Below, one piece after another: positions 18,461-27,789 of a DNA stretch of 64,000 bases. How positions within the stretch are numbered: position 1 is the first letter of the stretch; each line of letters begins with the position of its first letter. Made by a program: the position numbers and the translations under genes. Source of the DNA: Klebsiella spallanzanii (GTDB taxonomy: Bacteria > Pseudomonadota > Gammaproteobacteria > Enterobacterales > Enterobacteriaceae); contig NZ_CABGGS010000045.1 in NCBI RefSeq assembly GCF_902158555.1, positions 248,001 to 312,000 of the forward strand, read 5' to 3'. A model generated the notes under the pieces. That model was not told the origin of the DNA, searched no databases, and saw nothing but the letters and a program-made list of their open reading frames with translations.

Positions 18461-20539
18461 ATGTCACACACACTTGCACTCCATCCCGTGAAAAAACGGG
18501 ATGCGATATTCCTTTGGGTTTTGTTCGGCTGGCTGGCATTCGCCCTGCTGCCGAGCTGGAGCCTTGATTACGGTCTGCTGGAGTCCACGAGCGATGAAAT
18601 TCTCGCGGCCTACGGCTGGTCACAGTTCAACATCAGTTGGTTGTGGTATTTGCTGCCGAGCCTGCTGCTGATTCGTCCATGGCAGGAAGCCAGGCGCGAG
18701 CAGCGCAGCCGCCATTATCTCGACGCTGGCTGGGCGTTTTTGTGTATGGCGTTTATCGTCATCAGCGCCACCGTGGAAGGCCGCGGGTTAGGCTACGCCA
18801 CCATCGTGCTATTTGTGGCGCTGGGGGCCATCATGACCCTGGCGCTCACCCGCCTGGAATGGCTGGGCGGCGACCGCTTTGTCATTGGTTCGCTGGTCAC
18901 CATCGTGGCGTTAATCGGCGTATTTATCGTCTGGCCGAGCATCGCTATTTTCATCCCGATGTTCACCAACGACGCCGGCGAGTTTGCCCCGCTGGCGTTT
19001 ATGGCCGTGCTGTCGCAGGCGCATATCGTCCAGGTGATCCTCAACTCCATCGCCCTGTCGATGGCGGTGGGCGTTGGCTGCACCTTCTTTGGTCTGGTAC
19101 TGGCGATTTACACCACCCGCATCGCTAAACGCAGCGCGATTATTGGCCGCATCTTCTCCATTCTGCCGATTGTGACCCCGCCGTTTGTCGTCGGTCTGGG
19201 CGTGACGCTGATGATGGGGCGCTCCGGCTACATTACCGAACTGATGGTCGACTGGTTCGGGCTGACCAACACCAACTGGCTGTACGGGTTTACCGGTATC
19301 TGGCTGGCGCAGGTGCTGGCATTCACCCCGATGGCGTTTATGATCCTCGACGGGGCGATCAAAACTATTCACCCGTCGCTGGAAGAGGCATCGTACACCC
19401 TGCGCGCCAGCCGCTGGCAGACCTTTAACGGCGTCTTCGTTCCGCTGCTGAAACCCGCGCTGGCGAACGCGTTTTTAATCGTCATCGTCCAGTCGCTGGC
19501 CGACTTCAGCAACCCGCTGGTGCTCGGCGGCAACTTTGACGTGCTGGCGACGCAGATCTACTTCTACATCACCGGTTCGCAACTCGATTATCAGGCGGCG
19601 AGCACGCTCGGCGCGTTCCTGCTGCTGTTCTCGCTGCTGGTGTTCTGCATTCAGTATATGTGGATCGGCAAGCGCTCTTACGTCACCGTTTCCGGTAAGT
19701 CCTATCGCGGCGACGTCCAGCCGCTGCCGGTGACCCTGGTATGGAGCGTGATCGCTATTCTGGCGGTGTGGATCGCCTTTAACGCCCTGCTCTACGGCAG
19801 CATTTTCTACGGCAGCTTCACCGTCAACTGGGGCGTGGATTACACCCTGACGCTGGATAACTTTATCAAGCTGTTCGGCCAGGGAATGAGCGACGGGGCG
19901 TGGCCTTCGCTGCTCGACACCCTGCTGTACGCCGGGATTGCCGCGCCGATCACCGCCGCGTTCGGACTACTGATCGCGTGGATCGTGGTGCGCCAGCAGT
20001 TTAAAGGTAAAAAGACCATCGAGTTCACCACCATGCTGTGCTTCGCGGTACCGGGCACCGTGGCGGGCGTGTCGTACATCCTCGCCTTTAATAGCGCGCC
20101 GGTGTACCTCACCGGCACCGCCGCCATCGTCATTATCTCGATGGTGATGCGTAACGTACCGGTGGGCATTCGCGCCGGGATCGCCGGTCTGGGGCAGATC
20201 GACAAGTCGCTGGACGAAGCGTCGCTCAGCCTGCGCGCCGGAAGCTTACGCACCATTACGCATATTCTGCTGCCGCTGCTGCGCCCGGCGATCCTCTCGG
20301 CGCTGATCTACAGCTTTGTGCGCGCCATTACCACCGTCAGCGCCATTGTGTTCCTCGTCACGCCGGATACTCGCGTAGCGACGGCCTACATCCTCAACCG
20401 CGTGGAAGACGGCGAATACGGCGTGGCGATCGCCTACGGTTCGATTCTGATCGTGGTGATGCTGGCGATTATTTTCATCTTTGACTGGCTGATCGGGGAA
20501 GCACGTATCTCCCGTTCAAAAGCCAAAAACCAGGCGTAA
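18461..20539 (+). CDS. afuB: AfuB-like fused ABC permease
   Basis: A 692-residue inner-membrane permease in which two binding-protein-dependent permease domains are fused in tandem. EAA-type loops occur once per half: [27 protein letters not shown] (about residue 308 onward) and [27 protein letters not shown] (about residue 585 onward). A frame from 18416 exists but starts in REP sequence; ATG 18461 ([14 protein letters not shown]) is chosen. The fusion replaces the usual permease pair, so one chain pairs with an AfuC dimer. Confidence 0.9.
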   Translation: MSHTLALHPVKKRDAIFLWVLFGWLAFALLPSWSLDYGLLESTSDEILAAYGWSQFNISWLWYLLPSLLLIRPWQEARREQRSRHYLDAGWAFLCMAFIVISATVEGRGLGYATIVLFVALGAIMTLALTRLEWLGGDRFVIGSLVTIVALIGVFIVWPSIAIFIPMFTNDAGEFAPLAFMAVLSQAHIVQVILNSIALSMAVGVGCTFFGLVLAIYTTRIAKRSAIIGRIFSILPIVTPPFVVGLGVTLMMGRSGYITELMVDWFGLTNTNWLYGFTGIWLAQVLAFTPMAFMILDGAIKTIHPSLEEASYTLRASRWQTFNGVFVPLLKPALANAFLIVIVQSLADFSNPLVLGGNFDVLATQIYFYITGSQLDYQAASTLGAFLLLFSLLVFCIQYMWIGKRSYVTVSGKSYRGDVQPLPVTLVWSVIAILAVWIAFNALLYGSIFYGSFTVNWGVDYTLTLDNFIKLFGQGMSDGAWPSLLDTLLYAGIAAPITAAFGLLIAWIVVRQQFKGKKTIEFTTMLCFAVPGTVAGVSYILAFNSAPVYLTGTAAIVIISMVMRNVPVGIRAGIAGLGQIDKSLDEASLSLRAGSLRTITHILLPLLRPAILSALIYSFVRAITTVSAIVFLVTPDTRVATAYILNRVEDGEYGVAIAYGSILIVVMLAIIFIFDWLIGEARISRSKAKNQA

Positions 20540-20550
20540 TGGAGCGCACT

Positions 20551-21588
20551 ATGAGCCAGAAAAATTTTGTTGAGCTGCGCAACGTCACTAAGCGATTCGG
20601 CAGCAATACGGTTATCGATAATATCAATCTCACCATCCCGCAGGGGCAAATGGTGACCCTGCTCGGCCCTTCCGGTTGCGGCAAGACGACCATTCTGCGC
20701 CTGGTGGCCGGACTGGAAAAACCGAGCGAAGGACAGATTTTCATTGATGGCGAAGACGTCACTCATCGCTCTATTCAACAGCGCGATATCTGCATGGTGT
20801 TTCAGTCTTACGCCCTGTTCCCGCATATGTCGCTGGGGGACAACGTCGGCTACGGCCTGAAGATGCTTGGCGTGTCGCGCAGCGACGTGAAGACACGGGT
20901 GAAAGAAGCGCTGGCAATGGTGGATCTGGAAGGATTCGAGGACCGCTATGTCGATCAGATCTCCGGTGGCCAGCAGCAGCGCGTGGCGCTGGCGCGCGCC
21001 CTGATCCTCAAGCCGAAGGTGCTGCTGTTTGATGAGCCGCTAAGTAACCTCGACGCCAACCTGCGGCGTAGCATGCGCGATAAGATCCGCGAGCTGCAAA
21101 AGCAGTTTGATATCACCTCGCTGTACGTCACCCACGATCAGAGCGAAGCCTTTGCGGTTTCCGATACCGTGCTGGTAATGAACAAGGGGCATATCATGCA
21201 GATCGGCTCGCCGCAGGATCTTTACCGTCAGCCCGCCTCGCGCTTTATGGCGAGCTTTATGGGCGATGCCAACCTGTTCCCGGCCGCCTTCAGCGAGGAT
21301 TTTGTCGATATTTATGGCTATCGGCTGCCAAGACCGCTGCATTTCGCCGTCCAGGGCGAAGGCACCGTCGGCGTACGTCCGGAGGCGATCACGCTCAGCG
21401 ATCGCGGCGAGGAGAGCCAGCGCTGCGTGATTCGCCACGTGGCCTATATGGGGCCGCAGTATGAGGTGACAGTGGAGTGGCACGAACAGGAAATCTTATT
21501 GCAGGTGAATGCGACGCGGCTGCAACCGGATGTCGGCGAGCAGTATTACCTCGAAATCCACCCGTACGGGATGTTTGTTTTATCCTAG
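20551..21588 (+). CDS. afuC: AfuC-like ABC transporter ATPase
   Basis: A 345-residue ATPase with Walker [10 protein letters not shown] (39-47), Q-loop VFQSYALFP, signature ISGGQQQR, Walker B VLLFDEP and H-switch YVTHDQ, then a C-terminal TOBE-like domain ([14 protein letters not shown]). The match to E. coli AfuC is very close over the whole length. An ATG at 20539 overlaps the afuB stop; the ATG at 20551 follows GGAGCGCACT and gives the family start [16 protein letters not shown]. Last gene of the unit, followed by a strong terminator. Confidence 0.93.
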   Translation: MSQKNFVELRNVTKRFGSNTVIDNINLTIPQGQMVTLLGPSGCGKTTILRLVAGLEKPSEGQIFIDGEDVTHRSIQQRDICMVFQSYALFPHMSLGDNVGYGLKMLGVSRSDVKTRVKEALAMVDLEGFEDRYVDQISGGQQQRVALARALILKPKVLLFDEPLSNLDANLRRSMRDKIRELQKQFDITSLYVTHDQSEAFAVSDTVLVMNKGHIMQIGSPQDLYRQPASRFMASFMGDANLFPAAFSEDFVDIYGYRLPRPLHFAVQGEGTVGVRPEAITLSDRGEESQRCVIRHVAYMGPQYEVTVEWHEQEILLQVNATRLQPDVGEQYYLEIHPYGMFVLS

Positions 21589-21608
21589 GTAAAAGTAAGG
21601 TAAAAGCA

Positions 21609-21634
21609 AAAAGGCAGCTCAGCTGCCTTTTTTA
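21609..21634 (+). terminator. Rho-independent terminator after afuC
   Basis: AAGGCAGCT is followed by its near-perfect complement CAGCTGCCTT and a run of T (21627-21633). Placed 20 bp after the afuC stop. Confidence 0.9.
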
Positions 21635-21642
21635 GTGTTTGC

Positions 21643-22084
21643 TCCCTCTCCCCAAAGGGGCTAGGGGATCAATCCTTTGCGCTGGGTAGGCCGGTTTTCT
21701 CCCTCTCCCTGTGGGAGAGGGCCGGGGTGAGGGCATCAGCCCGCACATTCCCCTCTCACCCTAACCCTCTCCCCAAAGGGCGAAGGGATCAATCCTCTGC
21801 GCTGGGCAGGTCAGTTTTCTCCCTCTCCCTGTGGGAGAGGGCCGGGGTGAGGGCATCAGCCCGCACATGCTCCCCTCACCCTAACCCTCTCCCCAAAGGG
21901 GCGAGGGGATCGCTCCTCTGCGCTGGGTAGGCCGGTTTTCTCCCTCTCCCTGTGGGAGAGGGCCGGGGTGAGGGCATCAGGCCGCACATACTCCCCTCAC
22001 CCTGACCCTCTCCCCAAAGGGGCGAGGGGATCGCTCCTCTGCGCTGGGTAGGCCGGTTTTCTCCCTCTTCCTAATGGGCGAGGG
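21643..22084. repeat. Tandem array of CCCTCTCCC-type palindromic repeats, period 120-121 bp
   Basis: The block ccctctccctgtgggagagg, then gccggggtgagggcatcag, recurs starting at 21701, 21821 and 21942, with a degenerate fourth at 22063, separated by exactly 120, 121 and 121 bp. A second conserved piece, taaccctctccccaaagggg followed by a ggatc and cctctgcgctgggtaggcc, fills each unit. Short frames through the array are repeats of SPHPNPLPKG and are not genes. The motif resembles the boxC-type intergenic palindromes of enterobacteria. It lies between the convergent afuC and mmuM 3' ends. Confidence 0.9.
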
Positions 22085-22093
22085 AGTTAATCC

Positions 22094-23026
22094 TCAGCGC
22101 TGCGCGTTCAGTTCAGCAATATCCTTCGGCGTCGTCCGACAGCAGCCGCCAATCAGCTTCGCGCCCGCCGCCAGCCACTGGGGTAAATACCCCGCCAGCG
22201 TGGCGCACGCTTCGCCGTGATGGTGCCAGGTCTTGGTTTCTGGGTCATAGTGCTCGCCGGAGTTCGGATAAACCACCAGCGGCAGCGCCGTCAGGCTATG
22301 CAGATGCTCCAGCGCGGCGGTGGTATTTTCCAGGGCGATACAGTTAATTCCCATCGCCACCACCTGCGGGTAGTCTGCCAACACGGCAACCACTTCCCGC
22401 AGCGGCGTGCCGTCGCTGAGATGCTGCGCATCGCGCAGGGTAAACGAGAACCACGCCCGCGCGCGTGGATACGCGGTTAGCAGTTCAGCCAGCGCCTTGA
22501 TTTCGGCAAAATTCGGCAGGGTTTCACAGGCCAGCAGATCGGCCCCGGCGTCAAGCAGCGCTTCTACGCGCGGACGGTGGAACGCCTGAAACGCTTCGTG
22601 ACTGCGGACGTAATCGCCGCGATACTCCGAACCATCCGCCAGATATGCGCCGTACGGCCCAACAGAACCGGCCACCAGCAGCGTGCCCGCCAGCGGGTTT
22701 TCGGCAAGATACGCTTCACGTGCTTTGCGGGCCAGCTCTACGCTTTTACCAATCAGCGCTTTCGACTGCGCTTCATCCAGCCCACGGGCGGCAAACCCCG
22801 CCGGAGTGGCCTGATAGCTGGCGGTGATCGCCACCTGCGCGCCAGCGCGGAAGTAGTCGAGGTGGACCTCACGGATAAGCTCCGGATTGTCGACCAGCAC
22901 TTTCGCCGACCACAGGCTATCGGCAAGGTTACAGCCGCGCGCTTCCAGCTCCGTCGCCATTGCGCCGTCCAGCAGGACAAAGGGCTGTACGTCAAGGATG
23001 GCGGTTAACGGATTATTCTGCGACAT
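22094..23026 (-). CDS. mmuM: Homocysteine S-methyltransferase MmuM
   Basis: A 310-residue zinc enzyme that moves a methyl group from S-methylmethionine (or S-adenosylmethionine) to homocysteine, giving methionine. Zinc-binding cysteines are C229 ([10 protein letters not shown]) and C295-C296 (IGGCCRTTP). [15 protein letters not shown] opens the barrel. Length and order match E. coli MmuM. It overlaps mmuP by 14 bp, so uptake and use of S-methylmethionine are coupled. Confidence 0.97.
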   Translation of the reverse strand: MSQNNPLTAILDVQPFVLLDGAMATELEARGCNLADSLWSAKVLVDNPELIREVHLDYFRAGAQVAITASYQATPAGFAARGLDEAQSKALIGKSVELARKAREAYLAENPLAGTLLVAGSVGPYGAYLADGSEYRGDYVRSHEAFQAFHRPRVEALLDAGADLLACETLPNFAEIKALAELLTAYPRARAWFSFTLRDAQHLSDGTPLREVVAVLADYPQVVAMGINCIALENTTAALEHLHSLTALPLVVYPNSGEHYDPETKTWHHHGEACATLAGYLPQWLAAGAKLIGGCCRTTPKDIAELNAQR

Positions 23027-24419
23027 GTTGAGGCTCCTGGGTGAGTTTCCGTGAACGAGTCAGATAATACGCACCATAACACAGTGCCACGAACGGGATC
23101 CCGCACCACAGCGCAATCCTCTGACTCGGGTCAAACGCCAGCCCCACGCAGGCCACCAGACACAGAACAAATCCCAGCACCGGCACCAACGGATACCACG
23201 GCGCGCGATAGTGCAACTCGCTTAGCGCTTTCCCCTGCTGAATGTGGCGACGGCGGAACATAAAATGCGAGGCGCAGATGCTCAGCCATACCGCCACCAC
23301 CGCAAAACCGGAGATCGCCGACAGCGCGACAAACACCGTGTCCGGGGCCACGACGCTGGAGAACAGTGCCAGTACTCCACCGAGCATGCTCACCGAAATC
23401 GCCGTCAGCGGTACGCCGTTTTTGGTTAATTTGGTAAAACAGGCCGGTAGCGTTTTTTCATTAGACAGCGACCACAGCATCCGCCCGGAGGCGTAAAGCC
23501 CGGAGTTAGCCGCCGACAGAATCGCCGTCAGGATCACGAAGTTAAAAATATCTGCGGCGTAAGGAATGCCGACTTTTTCAAACACCAGCACAAACGGGCT
23601 TTTCTCCACTCCCGCCTGCTGCATCGGGATCAGCGCCGCCAGCACGAAGACGGTGCCGATAAAAAAGATAATCAGTCGGGCGATAGTGGTACGAATAGCC
23701 ACCGGAATGACTTTATGCGGATTTTCCGTTTCCCCCGCCGCGATGCCGATAAGCTCGGTGCCGGAGAAGGCAAAGTTTACCGCCACCATGGTCATCAGGA
23801 TCGGCAGACCGCCGTGCGGGAACCAGCCCTCGGCGGTAATATTCGAAAGCCCAGGCGCAGGCGAACCATCCTGCATCGGAATAATGCCGAAGATAGCCGC
23901 CCCACCAAGAATAATAAAAGCGATGATGGTGACCACTTTCACCAGCGAGAACCAGAATTCACCTTCGGCAAAGAAGCGGGTAGAAATCACGTTGAGGGCG
24001 AAAATCACCACGCAGAACACTACGCACCAGATCCATACCGGCACCTGCGGGAACCAGTACTGCATACAGAATCCGGCGGCGGTAAAGCTGGAACCCAGCG
24101 CCACCGTCCACGTTAGCCAGTACAGCCACGCCACGGTATATCCCGTTGCCGGGCCAAGATAACGCGCAGCGTAGACGTGAAACGCGCCGGTTTCCGGCAT
24201 CGCTACGGAGAGCTCGCCCAGACACTGCATCACCAGCCAGACCACCAGCGCGCCAATCAGGTAGGCCAGCAGCGTCCCCGCCGCGCCGGTGGTGGAGATG
24301 ATATAGCCGGTATTAAAAAATAGCCCTGTGCCAATAACGCCACCCAGCGACAGCATAATCAGGTGACGAGTCTTCATGGTGCGCTTGAGCTGCCCACCTT
24401 GTTGTTGTGTTGTCTGCAT
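23013..24419 (-). CDS. mmuP: S-methylmethionine permease MmuP
   Basis: A 468-residue amino acid-polyamine-organocation permease with about 12 spans, very close to E. coli MmuP ([37 protein letters not shown]). A frame opening at 24443 would put the start inside the probable MetJ operator; the ATG at 24419 (MQTTQQQGG) agrees with the family. First gene of mmuPM. Plants release S-methylmethionine, which fits the nearby pectinase gene, though this ecological link is inference. Confidence 0.96.
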   Translation of the reverse strand: MQTTQQQGGQLKRTMKTRHLIMLSLGGVIGTGLFFNTGYIISTTGAAGTLLAYLIGALVVWLVMQCLGELSVAMPETGAFHVYAARYLGPATGYTVAWLYWLTWTVALGSSFTAAGFCMQYWFPQVPVWIWCVVFCVVIFALNVISTRFFAEGEFWFSLVKVVTIIAFIILGGAAIFGIIPMQDGSPAPGLSNITAEGWFPHGGLPILMTMVAVNFAFSGTELIGIAAGETENPHKVIPVAIRTTIARLIIFFIGTVFVLAALIPMQQAGVEKSPFVLVFEKVGIPYAADIFNFVILTAILSAANSGLYASGRMLWSLSNEKTLPACFTKLTKNGVPLTAISVSMLGGVLALFSSVVAPDTVFVALSAISGFAVVAVWLSICASHFMFRRRHIQQGKALSELHYRAPWYPLVPVLGFVLCLVACVGLAFDPSQRIALWCGIPFVALCYGAYYLTRSRKLTQEPQHVAE

Positions 24420-24437
24420 ATTACCTTCTAAGCGTAT

Positions 24438-24453
24438 GGACATCTAAACATCC
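24438..24453 (-). promoter_or_regulatory. Probable MetJ operator (two met boxes)
   Basis: GGACATCT AAACATCC on the plus strand aligns as two adjacent 8-bp met boxes (consensus AGACGTCT), with 6/8 and 5/8 matches. The site starts 18 bp upstream of the chosen mmuP start. Repression by MetJ-SAM would make the operon methionine-regulated. Confidence 0.65.
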
Positions 24454-24647
24454 AAATGAAGGTTCGTTATACCGTGCCCACCGTCAAATTGCAAAGCGAC
24501 CTCATTCACCATCTATGCATCCGCCCAAATCATCAATGCCGCGTATGGGCAGAATACCGACAAATTGCAAACCGTGATCGCCGCACCCACAAAATCAAAA
24601 CAATGGTGCTAATTTTACAAAACAACAAACCATAAAAGGATAATTCT

Positions 24648-26030
24648 ATGTCAACCCGCACCTTACCTCTGTGGGCCGCTGCTGTAGCTGTCGGCATTTT
24701 GCCGCTGCACGCCGCGCAGGCCGCCACCTCGGTTAAGTTTCCCGATAAAGTCTGCAACATTACTCAGTACGGCGCTGAAGGCCATCGGCTACAAATCGCG
24801 CTCAATACCGACGCGATTCAAAAGGCGATTGATGACTGCGCCGCCGCCGGAGGCGGGACGGTACTGGTGCCGAAAGGTAACTTTCTGACCAACCCGCTGT
24901 TCCTGAAGAGCAATATTCAGCTCAAGCTGGAGAAAGACGCCACCCTGGTGGCCTCAACCGAAGTGACCGCTTACCGTGGCGATGACAAAACTAAATACGC
25001 CGAAGCGGAAAACGGCTGGCTACCGTTTATCAGCATTGCTGATGCGCAAAACGTGGCTATCGTCGGCGAAGGTACCATCGACGGTCAGGGTGCGGTGTGG
25101 TGGGAGCGCTGGCGTGAGAATATCCGCGCGACAGGCAAAAAAGGCGGCACCGATCGGCCACGGCTGATTTACATCACCCGTTCCAGCAACGTGCTGATTG
25201 ACGGCGTGACCCTCACCCATTCACCCAGCTTCCACGTAGTCACCCGCTACGCGCACGATGTCGATATCAACGGAACGCGCATACTCTCACCGTGGCATGC
25301 GCCGAATACCGACGCCATCGACCCTATCGATAGCCAGAATATCCGCATTACCAATAACTATATCGACTGCAACGACGACCATATCGCCATTAAGGCCGAG
25401 AAAGCCGACTCACGCTTCCCGAACGGCGTGGTGGATAATATCTATATCGCCAATAACACCCTGAAGCAGGGGCGAGGGATCTCCATCGGCAGCGAGAGCG
25501 CCGGTGGCGTGAACAACGTGCTGGTGGAAAATAATACCTTTGAAGGTTCGATGTACGGCATCCGCATTAAAAGCCCGCGCGGTAAGGGCGGCGAGGTGAA
25601 AAACATCGTATATCGCAATACCAAAATGCATAACGTCGAAGTCCCGCTGGTCTTCTCCGCCTATTACAAAGCCGCGCCGATTGTGCAGGCTGAAGTCGAT
25701 AAGCTGCTGCAGGCGGGCGGTTTTACCCTCGGCGAGCAGATCTATCCGCCGGACAGCGATCCGAAACAGCCGTTCGACAAATACAAGACCCCGCACTTCA
25801 GCAATATCACCGTTGAGAACTTAACTTCGACTGGTGCCAGCAAAGCGGCAGCCTACATTATCGGCACCCCGGAAGCGCCGCTGAGCGGTTTCCATTTTAC
25901 CAACGTCAATATCGAAGCCGCCCACGGCCTGCGCATTCGTAATGCCGAGCTGGAGACCAAAGGGCTTAATCTGCAGGTGAAAGAAGGCCCGGCGATTCAA
26001 AAAGACGCGGGGGCCATCGTTCACCAGTAA
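24648..26030 (+). CDS. Secreted GH28 polygalacturonase-family glycosidase
   Basis: A 460-residue right-handed beta-helix enzyme of glycoside hydrolase family 28, which cleaves galacturonan of pectin. The signal peptide (PLWAAAVAVGILPLHAAQA) is followed by ATSVKFPD. Conserved motifs are N220-T221-D222, D243-D244 (CNDDHIAIK), G275-R276-G277 (GRGISIGSE) and R306-I307-K308. The three acidic residues are intact, but the usual GHG histidine is arginine. The periplasm is the likely location. Ribosome site aaaggataat precedes the ATG. It stands alone, with its own terminator, divergent from mmuPM. Confidence 0.88.
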   Translation: MSTRTLPLWAAAVAVGILPLHAAQAATSVKFPDKVCNITQYGAEGHRLQIALNTDAIQKAIDDCAAAGGGTVLVPKGNFLTNPLFLKSNIQLKLEKDATLVASTEVTAYRGDDKTKYAEAENGWLPFISIADAQNVAIVGEGTIDGQGAVWWERWRENIRATGKKGGTDRPRLIYITRSSNVLIDGVTLTHSPSFHVVTRYAHDVDINGTRILSPWHAPNTDAIDPIDSQNIRITNNYIDCNDDHIAIKAEKADSRFPNGVVDNIYIANNTLKQGRGISIGSESAGGVNNVLVENNTFEGSMYGIRIKSPRGKGGEVKNIVYRNTKMHNVEVPLVFSAYYKAAPIVQAEVDKLLQAGGFTLGEQIYPPDSDPKQPFDKYKTPHFSNITVENLTSTGASKAAAYIIGTPEAPLSGFHFTNVNIEAAHGLRIRNAELETKGLNLQVKEGPAIQKDAGAIVHQ

Positions 26031-26042
26031 CGCCACATTTGC

Positions 26043-26094
26043 GGGCAGCTGCACCACGGCGACTCTCCCGCCGGGTGTGGTCTGCCCTTTTTTT
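26043..26094 (+). terminator. Terminator of the GH28 gene
   Basis: GGGCAG and the distal CTGCCC frame a long imperfect stem (ctgcaccacggcg against cgccgggtgtggt), followed by seven T (26088-26094). Confidence 0.85.
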
Positions 26095-26107
26095 GATCGT
26101 CACTGGC

Positions 26108-26318
26108 TTAGAGCCTATCCCAGTAGGCGTAATCGTTGCAGGCAGTTTGGACACGGACAGCGCGCAAGAACCGGAGCGTACACGTAGTACGTGAGGATGA
26201 TTCGCTACGCTCCCCCTGCGGGCCGCCCTGAAGGGCGTTCAACACTCTGTGAGTGTTGTCTGAGCACTGCCCAGGGCCAAACTGGCAAATAAGATAGCCC
26301 TAATGGGATAGGTTCTTA
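26108..26318. mobile_element. MITE-like element, about 211 bp with imperfect terminal inverted repeats
   Basis: TTAGAGCCTATCCCAGTAGGC at the left end (26108) is matched by the reverse complement of GCCCTAATGGGATAGGTTCTTA at the right end (26297-26318). Inside are several short perfect palindromes (CACGTA-G-TACGTG near 26190, CAACACTC-TGT-GAGTGTTG near 26240, GCCCTTCAGGGC near 26230). No coding capacity. The size, ends and non-coding content fit a non-autonomous element; no second copy exists in the window and no clear target duplication was identified. Confidence 0.6.
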
Positions 26319-26346
26319 AACCACAGCGTTTATAAGTGGTATGACC

Positions 26347-26361
26347 TGGCACTCTCTTTGC
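26347..26361 (+). promoter_or_regulatory. Sigma-54-type promoter of eat-eutBC
   Basis: TGGCAC-N5-TTGC with GG at 26348-26349 and GC at 26360-26361, 12 bp apart, followed by A, matches the -24/-12 consensus TGGCAC-N5-TTGCW. Expected transcription start is near 26373, about 26 bp before the permease ATG. No complete NtrC palindrome was recognised upstream; the MITE-like element sits directly upstream, where enhancer sites would be expected. Confidence 0.75.
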
Positions 26362-26398
26362 AGTCATCTGGATAACATTATCTGGCGAGGCATCGACA

Positions 26399-27778
26399 AT
26401 GACAGAGCAAACCACAACGCTAAAAAGAACGCTCGGCAGTTTCCGCTTATGGGGGATTGCCGTTGGGCTGGTTATTTCCGGGGAGTATTTCGGCTGGAGC
26501 TACGGCTGGTCCCAGGCCGGGACGCTGGGCTTTATGATTGTCGCGCTGGCGATTGCCGCCATGTACTGCGCCTTTATTTTTAGCTTTACCGAGCTGACCA
26601 CCGCTATTCCACATGCAGGCGGGCCTTTTGCCTACGCCTACCGCGCTTTTGGCCCGACCGGCGGCTTTATTGCCGGTTTTGCGACCCTGATTGAGTTTGT
26701 CTTTGCCCCGCCCGCCATTGCCATGGCCATCGGCGCCTACCTTAACGTGCAGTTTCCGGCGCTGGACCCGAAATGGGTAGCCTGCGGCGCTTACCTCATA
26801 TTTATGACGCTGAATATTCTCGGCGTCGGCATTGCCGCCACCTTTGAGCTGGTGGTCACCCTGCTGGCCATCTTCGAGCTGCTGGTGTTTATGGGCGTGG
26901 TTGCGCCGGGCTTCTCCTGGAGCCACTTTACCGCTAACGGCTGGGCGGGCGCGGAGAGCTTCAGCGGCCTGGCGCTGCCGGGCATGTTTGCCGCGATCCC
27001 GTTTGCTATCTGGTTCTTTCTGGCGATTGAAGGCGCATCGATGGCCGCCGAAGAGGCTAAAGACCCGCAGCGCACCATTCCCCGGGCGCTGGGTGGCGGC
27101 ATTCTGACCCTGACCGTACTGGCGATTGGCGTGATGGTCTTTGCCGGGGGCGTCGGCGACTGGCGGACGCTGTCCAATATCAACGACCCGCTGCCGCAGG
27201 CGATGAAAATGGTGGTTGGCAACAGCAGCGGTTGGCTACATATGCTGGTGTGGCTGGGGCTGTTCGGCCTGGTGGCGTCGTTCCACGGGATTATCATGGG
27301 CTACTCACGGCAGATTTACTCCCTGGCGCGTGCGGGCTATCTTCCCGCCAGCCTGGCGACGCTGAACCGCCGTACCCGCACCCCGCATCTGGCGATCCTC
27401 GCTGGCGGCGTGGTCGGTATCGCCGCCATCTTCTCTGATTCGCTGATCACCATTAGCGGGATGCCGCTGACCGCTTGTATCGTCACGATGTCGGTATTTG
27501 GCGCTATTGTTATGTATATCACCTCGATGGCGGCGCTGTTTAAACTGCGCCGCAGCGAGCCGAAGCTGATTCGCCCGTTCCGCGCGCCGCTCTATCCCTT
27601 GGCACCCGCCTTTGCCCTGGCGATGGCGGTACTCTGCCTGGTGGCGATGGTCTGGTACAACCCGCTGCTGGCGCTGATTTTCGCCGCCATGATGCTCGGC
27701 GGCTATCTGTGGTTTCGCAAGACCGCAGGTGCCCGCCAACGCGCGGCGATGGATCCGCAACTGCGCACGGTCTCCTGA
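26399..27778 (+). CDS. eat: Ethanolamine permease (Eat family)
   Basis: A 459-residue APC-superfamily permease with about 12 membrane spans. GLVISGEYFGWSYGW, HAGGPFAYAYRAFGPTGGF and FFLAIEGASMAAEEAKDPQRTIPRAL are typical of proton-coupled ethanolamine permeases found beside eutBC in bacteria that lack the large eut operon. The two lyase genes follow after 11 bp, which fixes the substrate assignment. First gene of the operon, behind the sigma-54-type promoter. Confidence 0.9.
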   Translation: MTEQTTTLKRTLGSFRLWGIAVGLVISGEYFGWSYGWSQAGTLGFMIVALAIAAMYCAFIFSFTELTTAIPHAGGPFAYAYRAFGPTGGFIAGFATLIEFVFAPPAIAMAIGAYLNVQFPALDPKWVACGAYLIFMTLNILGVGIAATFELVVTLLAIFELLVFMGVVAPGFSWSHFTANGWAGAESFSGLALPGMFAAIPFAIWFFLAIEGASMAAEEAKDPQRTIPRALGGGILTLTVLAIGVMVFAGGVGDWRTLSNINDPLPQAMKMVVGNSSGWLHMLVWLGLFGLVASFHGIIMGYSRQIYSLARAGYLPASLATLNRRTRTPHLAILAGGVVGIAAIFSDSLITISGMPLTACIVTMSVFGAIVMYITSMAALFKLRRSEPKLIRPFRAPLYPLAPAFALAMAVLCLVAMVWYNPLLALIFAAMMLGGYLWFRKTAGARQRAAMDPQLRTVS

Positions 27779-27789
27779 GGAGTCGACAC

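Noticed and set aside
17360-21588. Ferric iron ABC transporter
   Set aside because: Fold class is shared with ferric-binding proteins, but linkage to uhpABC-like genes and close match to AfuABC favour sugar phosphates; no Fur-like site was seen.
21727-21930. 67-codon plus-strand frame in the repeat array
   Set aside because: Its translation is a repeated SPHPNPLPKG pattern caused by the DNA repeat; no ribosome site.
21643-22084. Possible CRISPR array because of regular repeats
   Set aside because: The period is about 120 bp, the spacers are themselves repeated, and no cas genes are present. It is a tandem palindromic repeat array.
26108-26318. Complete insertion sequence
   Set aside because: No transposase frame inside; the size and ends fit only a non-autonomous element.
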